A stretch of 64,000 bases of DNA from Sialis fuliginosa (Eukaryota > Arthropoda > Insecta > Megaloptera > Sialidae): positions 11,718,001-11,782,000 of the forward strand of contig OY540812.1 of the NCBI GenBank assembly GCA_961205875.1, in the 5' to 3' direction. Positions 1 to 13,410 of the stretch are shown in pieces; the first letter of the stretch is position 1; every line of letters starts with the position of its first letter. A program made the position numbers and the translations under genes. The notes under the pieces were generated by a model. That model searched no databases. It saw nothing but the letters and a program-made list of their open reading frames with translations, and had not been told where the DNA came from.

Positions 1-1599
1 ACCTTCTGTACTAAATTAGATCTATAGCTATAGATTAAACATAAATAATTTTTATTCACTGATATATACAAAATACAATACTTTATGTAGTCTAAAAGTT
101 ATATTTGTAAAGGGTCAATAAAATATTAAATGTAATTAAAATTATCAATACAGTCTTATTTTGTTATTAATAAAAATAATAGTTATATATCAAAATGTAT
201 TTTATTTTTTTATCTATCTATCGGACTTGATATTTCACTTCTGAAAAAGAATACGCAATGTTGAAATGTCAAATTTAAAGAAAAACAATGCGTAATAAAG
301 CCTTAAAGTATAAAAAATCACAAAAGTCTACGATTAAAAATAGTTAAATAAGTTTTTTTATTTTATGTTAAATGCCTTTATAAATAATATTTAAGTAGCG
401 CTGTAAATTTAACTAATGCCAATAAGTCTAAAAATAAATTAAAAAAGAACTTACACAAAGACATTAAATAATGTTTGATAATATACAAATACAATTTGAT
501 TACGATTAATGCACAAACAATTCATTTAATCGCCCAATTCACGACACAATTCAAAATTGGATAAAATAAATTGCACACAATAACCAATTGTAGAAGTAAT
601 CAAAATATAGACATTAAAACAAATCACGTAACAACATTTTACTTACTAACGCGACCAAATTAGAAGAACAATTATCCGTCCGACGTATCGTTACGGTTGA
701 CCGTGATTCATTTGAACAAGTCTTGTGTATTCAAACGACCGCGCTAATGTACGCATCGCGTGCTTTGTGTCATTAAACAAGCCTTCAGTGCAAATAAATT
801 TCTTTTATGATTGCTCTTTCTCGTACGCCATCAATGGGTGCAATAATGCCGCCGTACATACATTGACGATTGAAAATTTTTAAGCGTCCAAACAATTTAT
901 CATTTTTTTTTATCATTGATGGTAATCGATGTATTTTAAATAAGTGTATTAAGGTTGTGACATAAAATGTCATATGTAAATATCAATGTCTTTGAAATAA
1001 TGTTATGTATTTTGTTTATAATCTCGTAAGTTTGATCTAATGTAAATGTGCCTATAAGTTGGATATTGCCAGGAAAAATGTCATTAATTTTTTATTGTCA
1101 ATAAAAAATGAGTTTATAAAATTATAATTATTTACAATATATTATTTGTTAATTTTTTCAGACTGAAAATCACATTTATAAATTGAAATATTAGTTCAAT
1201 ATTTTGTTTTTTAATTTATGTTGTACCTTGTTTCGAACAATATTCATATTTAATAAACACATTTCTGTGAACAAAACGTTCAAGATCATTAAGAAATATC
1301 AGTATGGAGAACCATACATGACTTCCATGTTCTATCTATCTTTTTAAATAATTTTTAAATATACATTTTTTAATTTTAAATATTTTATTTATATAACCTA
1401 CTACTATGAATATACATATCGTAATACATTAAAAAAACATATATACTTACAACGGTTACAGCTCTTTTTGCCATTTGTATATAAATATTAGTTTTTCTAA
1501 TGTCAAAAACATAATTCACATTCGTAGAAAAACTAATTTGACAATTTGAATTTAGTTGCATTTGTTTCCAAGGCAACATGAATTAATGACATATTAGTA
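1..1599. other. AT-rich non-coding sequence, no gene seen
   Basis: No open frame here has coding composition or a recognisable domain. The somewhat G+C-richer patch around 670-870 shows no splice-flanked frame. It could be the far end of the first intron of the gene at 27.9-59.5 kb or intergenic DNA. Confidence 0.6.
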
Positions 1600-2095
1600 T
1601 TTAAAATTCAAATTTTAAGTGTTTTTCATCCCTTTAATGGCTGTTTAGGCACGTACAAATAATAAATGTCCCTTAGATTCAATTGAACTGCAAATGTACC
1701 AAATCTTATCAAAATTAGTGAGATAATACTCGCAATATTCATTTTTTTGACGAAAAAAGTTACAAAATTTCGAATATTTCCAAAACCCCTTATCCGATTA
1801 GCACCAAAATCAATAGGTCTGGAGTACTCACTGAGACAAATATTTTCCCCAAAAATAATTAAGATCGGTGCATTTTTACAGTAGTTATCGTGAACGAAAA
1901 AAAAATCTACATCCTGACAGACAGACACACAGACACACAGACACACAGACGCACGCACAGCCGCCATGCGGAAATTAACTTTTCTTTACGTTTTGAAGTT
2001 AGTACAATCAGAATTTGTCATTTTTCGGACACGATTTTTCGATGGTATTACAATACTTCCATTTCCTTCGGAACATGGAAGTAAAAATTGGTAAA
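1600..2095. repeat. Interspersed retroelement-like repeat with an ACAGACAC microsatellite
   Basis: The wording 'ccgattagcaccaaaatcaatagg' followed by a 'cctgacagacagacacac' stretch (about 1915-1955) is the style of dispersed insect LINE/SINE 3' tails. Open frames on both strands across it (1626-1967 minus, 1890-2084 plus) have no domain and use the microsatellite, so they are not called as genes. The family is assigned by style, not by comparison. Confidence 0.5.
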
Positions 2096-2204
2096 AATAT
2101 TGGCAAATGTAATACAGGCTTTTTTTACAAATACTAGGTACTCGTTGATATTTAAAAAAATTTTGTCAACACTATTAATCGTTATTGATAGTATTTTGTA
2201 TGAC

Positions 2205-2448
2205 TAGGGTAACCAGGTCTCCGGTTTTGACCCGGAGTCTCAGGGTTTGGGTGCAATTTTTTCGGGTTTTGCAAAAAATGACGACGACTAAAAAAAAAGG
2301 TCAAAAATAGAGCGGGGGACATAACAGTGCAGATTTATGAAGATAAAAATAAAAAGAATAAAATAAAAATAAAAAAGATAAGATATAATAAAAAAGGGGT
2401 CTTCATTTACATCTCAGGATTTACCAAAACTAAAATCTGGTCACCCTA
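2205..2448. mobile_element. hAT-like MITE with perfect 8-bp target duplication
   Basis: A 244-bp non-coding element with terminal inverted repeats TAGGGTAACCAG and CTGGTCACCCTA (one mismatch). It is bounded on both sides by TGTATGAC (2197-2204 and 2449-2456). An exact 8-bp duplication and these ends are diagnostic of hAT-type transposition. Confidence 0.88.
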
Positions 2449-2456
2449 TGTATGAC

Positions 2457-3273
2457 ATATACCTACGTAATATAATAAATTGTTACTTAGGATTTTGAAA
2501 TCTATTTAGTTATAACAAAATAATTGTATGTAAAACATTTCTTCATCATATACATATGTATATATCTATGCGCACTATTTTTTAAATAGAACGTCCATTT
2601 TATAAATTACACCAAATCTGCATATACAGGAAACTAACAAATATTGTAAAACGAGCAAAAATAGCAATGACAAACAAAGTGAAAACTAAACGTTAAAAAA
2701 CTATATTTTATGTGTGAAATATACCACGGCATCTATAAAAACTTCAGTTTCAAAAATAAACAACACATTAATGTCCGGTATATGTTCTGGAACTAATGGT
2801 CCGGTTAGAATTTATGCATGGATCGAAGCTGTCAGGAATAGCGTGTTCTACTATTTAGTTATTCAAACACCTCCCGCTTGCAGAACGTACAGATACGGTC
2901 TGCAGCGCTGCTTTTAAACGAACGAGTTGGTGGTGTTTTGAACTGAGGATTTAAGTATTACCACTACATTGATTTATAAAGAAATCGACATATCAAATAC
3001 GAGTATATTCAAAAATCAACAATGTAATATAAAAACTGAAATATCAATGTCAATTTACTTTCATGCCGTATATTAAAATACAAAAAAAAAGTTTATATAC
3101 AGATGTATTTTGACAACAACATCTCAGTCTTAGAATCAACATTATAATGATGGGTTGTATAAGACTAAAATAGTTAAGGTTAGTTTATCATCCGTTTATC
3201 AACTGCGTTTTAAATTAAATTTCTTGCAGTTGAGAAATATTTATTTTGATTTTTTAATAAACACTACCATCCA
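2457..3273. other. No gene seen; one slightly GC-richer open stretch
   Basis: A 67-codon frame at 2714-2917 covers a G+C-richer patch (about 2770-2920). It has no recognisable domain, no signal peptide and no clear splice frame. It is more likely old repeat DNA than an exon. Confidence 0.4.
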
Positions 3274-3464
3274 AATCATACTAATAATTAGTTTAAATTT
3301 CCACCATTGACATCAAATCACGCTGCAAGACAGTTAAATGTATATACATATATTAATATTCAGAAATGGTAGTAATCAAATATCAACAAATATTTCTAAT
3401 TCAGTACATTTAATTAAAAATAGCCATTACTGGGGTCATATCCAAGACTGGTGCCAGTAACTTA
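3274..3464 (-). mobile_element. Truncated copy A of the AGGTACTGGCACCAGT Tc1/mariner-like MITE family
   Basis: Reverse-oriented partial copy. Its end gtgccagtaactta and the preceding interior (ctaataattagtttaaat, gttgatatttg reversed) match the full-length copy at 9805-10340 in reverse. The other terminal repeat is missing. Confidence 0.75.
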
Positions 3465-4297
3465 TTTCAATAAGAGTTATGGCTGCATCGTTATTTTTAG
3501 CCAAACCGTCGCACGGTGATATATTCAAAAATTCATGTATATATTATTTTTAGCAAACATAAAAAATAATATTAAAATTGAACAAAATAATAATATGAAA
3601 TGTGTAAAATCATAAAATATGACTGTAAATGAGACTTAGCAACTACAATCAATCAGAAATCGATTCGGGCTATCAGATCTCTTACTATCTCTAATTTAAC
3701 CTAATCTCTATATCTTATGGTTTCTGATATCCTCGTACTGTATCCTGATGTTTATGTAGACACGGTGTATTTATTATATAAACAATAATATTTTTTATTA
3801 AAAATTTAATTATACACTAATCTTCATATTGATCTCTTAAAATCATAATCAAAAATTTCGTATGGAGTACAAAGTAATCTTCATCTATACAAAGATCCGA
3901 ATGAAATGAAGGCAATGTGTAAACAATCGATATCACGTAAAGGAACATGTAACGGATTATGTCTCAAAACATTGCCGGTATGCAGATAGTTGAGTCTCTA
4001 GTAAAGCCAGATTAAAATTTAATCATGTTCACCACCAAATTTATCTTCCTGAATAATCGCTATTGAAAATTATAACAACACTGTGTTTATATATATTTAA
4101 TAGAAACGTAAAATATTCACAACATAATTTTGATACTCTCAGTTACTATATCATATATTTTTGTCAATCTAATGTTTTTTATATTTGATAAAAAGCAAAT
4201 TTGAAAATGTCTAATGATAGCATTATATACAGAAAAAGGCATTAAATAATAATTAATAATAAAGGACATTGATAAACAGTTTTATTATTTTATAATA
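3465..4297. other. AT-rich non-coding sequence, nothing recognised
   Basis: No open frame of note and no repeat recognised on either strand. Confidence 0.5.
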
Positions 4298-4785
4298 AGG
4301 TACTCCATGGCTGGACTCTTTTTTAATTAAATGTACTAAATTAGATATATTTATTGATATTTGATTACTGCCATTACTGAATCATAATCTATAGAAACTT
4401 AACTGCAAAACAGCTTAATTTAATGAAAATCATCCAAAAGGTGTCAAAATGATGTACATTTAAAGTAATTATTAATGTAATCTATTATTAAATATTATAT
4501 GTATTATCATAGCATTTGCTTTACATTTTCAAATTTTACGATTCTTTATTTTATAACTTTTGTGTCGTAGTACTTATCATTTTGTAATCATTTGAAGTGT
4601 CCATTACTAGGTGTCTAACAGGCTATTATTAAAAATAACTATATTTTCGGACTTATTAAATTGATTTAATAAAGAGATACTTGTTTTATTAGTAACATGA
4701 GTTCATAAGAATTACAAAAAAGGCCCAGTAATCCCAAAAACAGTATACCTTGCTCTTAAAGTAGCCAAGACTGGTGCCAGTACCT
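4298..4785 (+). mobile_element. Copy B of the AGGTAC...GTACCT MITE family
   Basis: The element starts aggtactcc and ends actggtgccagtacct, flanked by TA on both sides, as expected for Tc1/mariner-type insertion. Its interior (tcgtagtacttatcattttg, ttagtaacatgagttcata) matches copies at 9805-10340 and 41163-41577. The left terminal repeat has decayed. It is non-coding. Confidence 0.8.
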
Positions 4786-6289
4786 TATTTAGAATAATTT
4801 TTATTTATTGCGAGTTTAATAATAAAAATACGTATATTGAATCAAGTACTAATAATACTTAAGATAACAAATACATAGCGACTTTGTTATTAGAAAATAC
4901 TTTACTAAAGTTTTTTATAAACATACATTTTACAAAAAAACCTTAAAATAAACTTAAGTTATCATATATGTATATTTATATATACAAGAGAGATAATATA
5001 TGACTTAACACTGTTATTTTATATAGAAAGATTCTAAATGACTCCATATTACTGTGGTTCACGCAGCTTATTCTTCAAATTGATTACTTTATATATCTCA
5101 CGCTACATGAAAGGTTGAAGGTCGTAATATGAACATTAACAGCGTTGGAATTTATAATGTGTACGGTGACAAAAATTCCTTGTTAAAAAAACTCGTTTAT
5201 AATAAATATGTTTTATATTTATTATAGTGCATATATCAAAAACTCGTTTATTATATTTAAATAGACGTTATATCTTATTTCAATTTGATTTATGCATGTT
5301 TAAAAAATATTTAAAGGTAAACATTTTAATCTTTCTATTGTAAATAATAATAAAATCTTGAAAATTCTTATAGATGTTGACATCAAGACGAATTAATTGT
5401 AAAAAATGTTTCAAGATAACTTAAATATTTTTAAACCAATACCTACATTCGTTAAATTTTTTTATAATTAGTATTCAAATTAGATTAATGGTAGGGAGGG
5501 AAGTGACAACATGGAACGCTAAGCGATTCAAAGACAGTGTTGGTTAAAATTGTAATTAGAAAACAAAACAAAAATATGATATAATTATTTTAACAATTTT
5601 TAACTATGTATATTGAAGTGAATCAATTGTGTATAAAAATTGTTAACAATAAAATATTAATTTAAGATTTTTTGTGTGAGATTATATGTAATTACTATCA
5701 GATATTAGTTTATTCAAAAAATCTTTTTTACCTCATTGTTAACTTATAATGAAATAGTTTTTTATGCTAATAATAAATATTGTATGTTAAAATATTAATC
5801 AAAAAATAATAATGCAATATAAATAGTGAAAATTGTTAAATAAATTAGAAAATGGTAATTTACATATTTATAATTTAAGAAAATAAAGACATAAATATAA
5901 AACTCATATTGTCTTACCCTTTGCCTCCATCAGCTGGCTTCCTTACTAACGGAATTTTTTTATTTAAATGCAGTGTGTTTATGATAAATATAACAAAATA
6001 GATCTATATCGATTTTATTTTAGTTTATTTTATATAAATGGATACAATAAAAGAATAGAAATATACACCAAAATAATATTCAAAATTAGATAAAAAAATG
6101 TATCATTGGCATTTTTAACCGTTTCTCAGTTACTATTTATTAAATAATTATTTAAGTCAAGGATAATGTAACATAGAACGTTACATGTACCCACTCAGTT
6201 GTTATTTATAAACATACTTCACATTTCATCAGAAACTAAAAATAAAAAACCACAACATGTTTTAGTTAGGTACATAACATTGAGCAGCA
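4786..6289. other. AT-rich non-coding sequence, nothing recognised
   Basis: Long A+T-rich stretch without open frames of note or recognised repeats. Confidence 0.5.
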
Positions 6290-6470
6290 CAAATAGCACT
6301 GCAGTGGGACATGAAGCTGTGCTCCGCGCCGCCACCACCACCGGGAGCTGACTCGACGCGCCCCATCGCTCTCGGACGGTGCAGTTTATGATCTCGTCGG
6401 TGCTAAACTGTCCAAAGCGTTCAGGAACGGTTTACGCTCATTTTATTTCACACCTACAAATGTCTTGTTG
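6290..6470. promoter_or_regulatory. CpG- and GC-rich island, candidate promoter or unrecognised exon
   Basis: About 6305-6420 is sharply richer in G+C and CpG than anything else before 27.9 kb (ccgcgccgccaccaccacc, gactcgacgcgccccatcgc). On the minus strand a frame without a start codon stays open for about 70 codons through the island; on the plus strand there is a 26-codon frame. Neither shows a domain I know. It may be a promoter or 5' exon of a neighbouring or upstream gene. The choice cannot be made from sequence alone. Confidence 0.3.
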
Positions 6471-6679
6471 TTTGCTCAGGGATTTTTCTCGATCTATTAA
6501 TATATCTCCGTCGTGGAATTTATTTGAATAACATGCTAATATCTTTATTTATTGATGTTACTTGAGGTTGAATTTGCATTAGATTTAGAAAGTATATGTA
6601 TATGGTAAAGTTAAACTAACTGTGATTTGATCAATATGTTATTTATAATCAACATTAGAAAACATTAAATTAATTTAGG

Positions 6680-7210
6680 AATCTTTATAGTTCGCCCATT
6701 TCTGTTCGCCCATCTGTCTCACTATATTAATTTTATACCGATTAAGATGAAATTTGGAATACGGACGATGATTAATAACCCAAAAAAGAAATGTTAAGAT
6801 TTTTGAAAAAAAAACATTTTTTTGACCCCCTTTCCATAGACTAAAAAGTATATTTAAAAATAATTTCACTTAATCCATTAACTGGGATGTTTTTAGATAG
6901 ATCTCCTAAAATACAACAATAAGTCGTATACGACCTTTTGATTTTAACCGATCAGTCACGATATATTTGCGTTCAAAGTCGTTATCAGAGCGTCACCCCC
7001 TCTATTTTTTTAAACTATCGATATAAAAATCTAAAAAAAATTAAGAATGTAGTTTTTAATTACTACTTTCACTGAAAATTATAACGAACACTGTCAAAAT
7101 TTTTGGAACCCCCTCCTATAGACTGAAAAGTTAACTCACGTTTTTTTTATTTACCCCATTGAGTGAGATTCGAGAGACACACACACACACAGACAGACAA
7201 ACACGGAACG
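6680..7210. repeat. Interspersed repeat with duplicated internal block and CA microsatellite
   Basis: Two similar blocks containing 'cccc-t-c-atagact-aaaagt' occur about 280 bp apart (near 6825 and 7105). The segment ends in a CA/CAGA run (about 7173-7200). It resembles the retroelement tails at 31.5 kb and 54 kb in this window. It is non-coding. Confidence 0.5.
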
Positions 7211-8282
7211 AAAAGTGTCTGTCTTGACCTGAAACGGAAAGATCAATTTAAAATTTTGAAATCGGAGAACAATTTTTTCACAAAGCTTCTTGTATATTCG
7301 ATATTGCGAAGATGCAATATATACAAATTATTTTGTAGTAACTGTCTTAAACACATTTAAATCAATTATGACAATATAGACCCATTAATAATTCTCTCAA
7401 CTCGCATAGAAATTATTACAGCTAATTTATTATTTTACAATCTTTTATAATGTTACCTGAAGTATATATTCTTCACGCTTTACAAAATGCAGCAATCATA
7501 AATACTCAAGGGAGAATAACCATAAACTGGTGTGCAATTTTAATACTATGACATAGTAGACTTTTTTGTAACCGCTTCATTACATTACCCCATAGTTTAT
7601 GTATCGAGTGTTCAATACAGAGTGTAATATTTTAAAGCAAGCAAAGGAACAATGAAAGCATACAATATATCAGAGCTCTAGATACACGCATATGTGTTTT
7701 AAAGCTATATGTGTATTTATATGCAGAATGCACACGAATTTAATAAAAGCGTTGAGGCATGTGAAATTTATGAGACAGCAAATGCATCTCCAGCCGGACC
7801 TGAATAGGGAATATCCTCGTACTCAATTTATGACTCACGTATGTTTTGAATATCTTCATGTGTATACCAATGCATGAATTGTGTGCTAAATATTTTTACA
7901 CATGACTTGTTTCTTTATCGAGACTTTGACTTTTCGTGAAGTTTGTTGATCTAAATATTATATATGTAAAAAAAACATTTTTAATATTGTGCTCTTACAC
8001 AAGCAATAATTAACCTAATTCACTAGGTATGTATAAAATGCATCTATAAAATATTTTGTTCAGTATGTAAAAAAATATATTTATAGCATTGTATACATTT
8101 ATAGTTCAAATATATCTTACAAAACATTAACAGTTGTATAAGAAGAAAAACAAAACAAACATTGTATTTAAATTTCACCATTAAGAATTTCCTCACGACT
8201 TTTAAACTGAAAAATAACCTTTTAAAGTTTAATGTTTTCTATTTTTGTATGTAGGAAAGATACGAAAAGAAACTGACATTTC
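7211..8282. other. AT-rich non-coding sequence, nothing recognised
   Basis: Only short frames without domains (for example 7692-7877). No element ends were recognised. Confidence 0.5.
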
Positions 8283-9060
8283 ATGAAACGGACAATGTCT
8301 GTTCCATCGAAACTATCCGAACGAATGAATTCAAATTTTGTTGTTAGTATCACTAAGCTCCATACTGCACCATAAAGATGGCATTTGCCTAGTTCCATGT
8401 ATTATGTTTGTATTGACAATGTAAGTTTTCCTCGTAAAAAATATCCCAAAGATGAGATATTATACTTATTGTATTTTTTTATGTTTTGTGCAATATTGCA
8501 TATATTTGAGTCAAATATTAGTGGTAAGTTACTTTTCAAATCTTATTTCTGTACCAATAAAGTTTGTCAAATAATTTTATAGGTTACTGAATCGGACAAA
8601 TGTTCGTTCATTGAAACGAACGTTTATTTAAATAGTTGAGTGGCTAAAATGTCTTAAATGCAATTAATAAGCTCATGTTAAAGTACTGCGCAACTTATTT
8701 TGCAATAATTGTAATTAAATAAAATTTGATAATTAAGTACTTAGTATTAATAAAAATACTAGATTAAAAATCATAAAAATATATCTAATCAAGTTTTGTT
8801 TAATTTGAATTAATTATATTTGATAGGTACCATTTATATATTCCAGTTCATTTTATCACACCCACTGTTCATTTCAATGCAAATGATGTCATGAAACGGA
8901 CAAAAATAACTTTTTTCAAACATTTTATTTAACTATTTTCTATTATTTTTGTAGCAGTAGAAACTCGATTAATTAGAGATATGTATAACGTAGTTGATTT
9001 TTTTTAAATGTTTGTAGTTTTAATAAAAAAAATTGCATTAATCTCAAATGTCCGTTTCAT
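8283..9060. repeat. Segment bounded by inverted copies of ATGAAACGGACA, with an internal third copy
   Basis: ATGAAACGGACA occurs at 8283-8294 and 8891-8902, and its reverse complement TGTCCGTTTCAT at 9049-9060. A related cggacaaatgttcgttc sequence lies near 8593. This could be an old transposon with the 12-mer near its ends, or a repeated protein-binding site. No coding content. Confidence 0.35.
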
Positions 9061-9804
9061 TGCGTATTTCCCCTACTTTTTTGTAATTTTAAACATGATG
9101 AAATAAAATATAATATACAGCTAAATATCTTAAAAACATATATAAAGAGTTTATACATCTATATGGTGATGATGACAAAAAAGTAAGAACACAAATCAAA
9201 TAAAAATACACCCCTTAAAAGATACTCTTGCATCGGAAAACATTCTTTCAAAAGAAAAATATATCTAAAACGTTCGGAACACAACAAACTTCATTTTTAG
9301 AGAAAAAAAATATGCAAAAATCAATACAGAAAGAATATATTACCATGTAGTACACTCGATACGTTTTGTATCGAAGGCGTGTCCAAACTCTTAACCAGGG
9401 TCTCCGGGTTATAGTTGAAAAATTGTATAAAAACTAACCTCTAGAAAAAAGACTAAGGGGGCGTGGCACACCAGACCTTTATCTCGAATTTTACAAACGA
9501 CCTTTTGGCACGCCACATTATGGATCGCATTCTAAATCGATCTTACAGTGGAAGTGTGAACAAATTGATTATACTTTCAAATTAATTGAATTCATTTTCG
9601 TTTATTTATACAGTTGAGTTGTATCCATTTCATTTAACGTGATGAAAATTACGATAGATGTTTGTTATTTTTTTCTTGTATGTATGATATTTCGTGTTGT
9701 CAATGTTGAAATATCACTGAAATAAATAAATATTGATTTGTTTGATTTTAATGTTTTTTTTTCTTTTTATAAAACAATTGGTTTGTATATTTTATAAACT
9801 AATA
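9061..9804. other. Non-coding sequence, no gene seen
   Basis: The G+C-richer patch at about 9370-9540 contains ggcgtggcac and gtgccacgcc-like inverted words, perhaps an old element. No open frame of note. Confidence 0.45.
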
Positions 9805-10340
9805 AGGTACTGGCACCAGTCTTGGATATGACCCTAGTATTGGCTGTTTTTTAATAAAATGTACTGAATTAGAAATATTTGTTGTTATTTGCTTACTACC
9901 ATTTTTGAATATATATCTATATACATTTAACTGTCATACAGCGTCATTTGATGATAATCGGCCAATAGGTGTCAAAATGGTGGACGTTTAAACTAATTAT
10001 TAGTATAATTTATTTATTAATTATTTTATTATCAAAGTAATTGCTTTACATTGTTTCAAATTTGACGATTCTTTCTTTTATATCTTTTATGTCGTAGTAC
10101 TTATCATTTTGTAATCATTAGCAAGTGTCCATCACTGCGTGCTCATTACTGGTTTTACTTTATCCATTACTGGAGAAAAAATATAAACAAAATAAAAGGC
10201 TATAATTTATAAAACGAACTATATTTGCGAACTTTGTTTTATTAGTAACACGAGTTCATAAAAATTACAAAAAAGAAGCCCGTCAATCCCAAAAATAGTA
10301 AACCTTGCTCTTATAGCGGCCATAACTGGTGCCAGTACCT
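9805..10340 (+). mobile_element. Full-length copy C of the AGGTACTGGCACCAGT MITE family
   Basis: A 536-bp non-coding element with near-identical 16-bp terminal inverted repeats (AGGTACTGGCACCAGT and ACTGGTGCCAGTACCT) flanked by TA. The terminal repeat itself contains a near-palindrome, ACTGG-CA-CCAGT. This is the best reference copy for the family in the window. The flanking TA points to Tc1/mariner-type mobilisation. Confidence 0.9.
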
Positions 10341-13137
10341 TACACACCTTTAATAAAATTCATAACAAAATTATTGCAGTGTGATTTGTAAAATAGAATA
10401 TATAAAAACTTTTTAATTTATTAGTTGCTTTATTACTTGATTTATATTACCAATGTAAGAAAATAGATTAAACATAGTTTAAAATATAATAAATATTTAT
10501 ATAAATTTACAAAAGATTTTTATCACTCTGCTATAAATAAATGTTTAATATAAAATATTACAATATGCGTAATAAAACAGCATGATCTTATATAAAATAT
10601 ATACGCTAAGGATACATATAAGAAAATCATTGCATTTATTTGTCATATAAAAATAATTTAGTACCGTTTTCTAAGCTGAAAATAATTCTAACCATAAACA
10701 GCTCAAACATGCACCATTCTACGAGGCAAATGCTGCCACTCCTCGGTTGGCCCCTAAAAACTTTTATAGTAATTTATGTTGGTTGATACTTGAAAGCTAT
10801 CCCTAAAGTACCCTAAATATCTCAAGGGGAGTTTCAGGAATTTCTTGTAGCAAACGGGGGTGTTTACAGGTCAAAAACTTATGATTTAAAAATTATCTAA
10901 CAGATGTTAGATATTAAAAAGGTACTATTTATAGTACTTCCATCTCTACATAATTTAAAGAAGGTGTAATATAATAAATAATTAATATTTTTGTGTGTTA
11001 TATTCTTACAAATGACATTAACTCAAGTCAATATTTCTTTTATAACTTTTATTATGAAATGAAACATATATTTTTTTATGTTTGCTAAAGATAAAATCGT
11101 TTCTTCGAATTGGAAATATAAAATACAACGTAAACTAAATATTGATGTTAAAAGAAATATAAAATATCTCACAAAACCATTTATCAAATAAAGTGAATGA
11201 AGTGAAATTTATTATTCAAATAACACAGTAAAAAGAAATTAAATTTAAAGTCGCTAGGGATTTTGAGACCGCATAATGCGTTATATGCGAACGTACTTTT
11301 TATATTATAACTTTACTCAAAATGTGTACATTTCATGTCAAAGGAAAACTTATTTAAACATTCACACATTATATATTATGTATTCATTTACTCAACATAA
11401 TTTTATAATCAATTCTGTGTGTTTAGAACCAATTCTACAAAATTAATATTCAAATAAAAAATTACGTTTATTGTATACTTCCGGTTAACCTACCTAAGCT
11501 TATATAAATCACTGACAGACACAGTAGTAACATCCAGATATGTTGTATGTGTTCTAAATTTATTATTAAAGTTAATCTATGTATATTATAAAAATACCTT
11601 CAATAAATCGATATTAAATTCAATTTATTCCATTATTTATTAAAATTAATATAGATTCAAAATCTGTGAATTAATCTGAATACATCAGTTTTTTTATTAT
11701 TTTTCTGAAACACAAATACAACACACGCCAGTAGCGAATCTATAATAAATTAGAATAGATGAAAAGCAAGAGAGAAAGAAAGAATCTTTATCTAGATAGT
11801 GGTGTATTATTATTTAATGTATGAATATCTACTTCCTTGTAAGTAATTTATCTATTTTCTGAAAATATCTCGTACAAATTGCATGCCATGCATAAAGGAA
11901 ATAAATCAACATGGCTGTTACCATTCAACTTCTTATCTTTATATTCCTGTTAGTGTTGGGAGGCGAGATAACATTGAAACTTTAAGATATTCAATTGAGA
12001 AATACTGAATTTTATTTAACTATCTTTGACTCGTTACATTGAATCTGATACATTTTCTCTCTTATCTAAATTCTTCACTTTAAATGAGGATATTTTCTAT
12101 TGGACTATTTTATAATTTAAAGATTATTTATTAAAATATTGTTGTTACTATCTATTTTTTAAATTAATATTTTGATGATTATATTATGTTATTACATTTT
12201 TGAATTTATTGATTGTGTGTAATATGTAAAAAAAATATCTTCTATTTTTATTTGTATTAATTTATTAAATGCTGCCTTTAAAATTAAAAAAGTGCCATCG
12301 ATTAAAAAACAGCAATATATGTATATTGAAATATCAAACAATAATTAGGTGTATATAAATATTATGTATAGGAATTTAAAAAAAAATCCGACAAATACTC
12401 ATACATACATGCAGAGCTATAAAATGAAAAAAAATCTTAAATCGTATGTTTTGATATATGTATAACTACATACAGAATTGTCGCAAATATTTTTATATTA
12501 AAAGTATTATTTACTTACTTTACTTATTTTTTTTGCTTTGGTATTTTAATAAAATATTTTCCAAAATATTTATTACAAAATAACATAAGACTAGTAATAT
12601 ATGTATATTCAATTGCTATTTTTTCAGTTAGTACTACCTATATCTAATACTAATACTAATGAGCAAAATATGTTAATGTTCATTTTAAAATATTTAAATG
12701 ATTTTGAAAGTATTTACATAAATACTAAATACTGTAAATTTTCAAATACTTGACATACATAAAATACCAATTTGATTTGAATATGAACGACAATTACACA
12801 CATACATAATACATGTCTTTCAATAACCATATAAAAACTTCAAACAAAAGATTAAAAACACAATAAGCATTTAAATACCCCAATATAAAGAGCAAACATA
12901 CAGTAATTTCAATACAAACAAAAATAACATAAAACGCATTGTAAGCAATCGCTACATATATCATAAACAGACTCAATTATTGTCATATGGGTAGGTTATA
13001 TTTAGGTCAAACAATAACTACAAAACATGTATGTATCCACATCTAGATTCCGTACATATCGACAAACTATGAAACTTTGTACGTTGCACAATTGGAACGA
13101 AACGGTAAAGTTAAATTCGACAAGATCCGCTTTGAGC
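10341..13137. other. AT-rich non-coding sequence, no gene seen
   Basis: A slightly G+C-richer patch at about 10700-10870 has no open frame of note. A 60-codon frame at 12794-12976 (minus) is hydrophobic and A+T-driven with no domain. Confidence 0.5.
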
Positions 13138-13320
13138 TATAAAAGCTAACGTCGGTGCCCCCATAAACCATCTAGTGCGTCTCGTAAAACATCCGAATGT
13201 TGCTCGGGTCACGTGTGTTGGTGTGTATGTATCTGTGTAAGTGTATGTGAGGGTGTGCAAGAATAACTTTAGCTGGAGTTGAGGCCACGACCAATTTTAG
13301 TCCCTGTAAAAAATAGTTTA
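13138..13320 (+). promoter_or_regulatory. Weak candidate TATA promoter region
   Basis: TATAAAAG lies at 13138-13145 inside a locally G+C-richer block (13090-13310) with a GT-rich run (gtgtgttggtgtgtatgtatctgtg). No convincing initiator or open frame follows, so this is only a possible alternative start for the downstream gene. Confidence 0.15.
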
Positions 13321-13410
13321 TATTATTTGTTTTTACCTACTTTTCTTTATTGCTCAAGTTCAATCAAAGACATGAAATCATAATGTGAGCTTTCTTGATT
13401 ATATTGTTAA

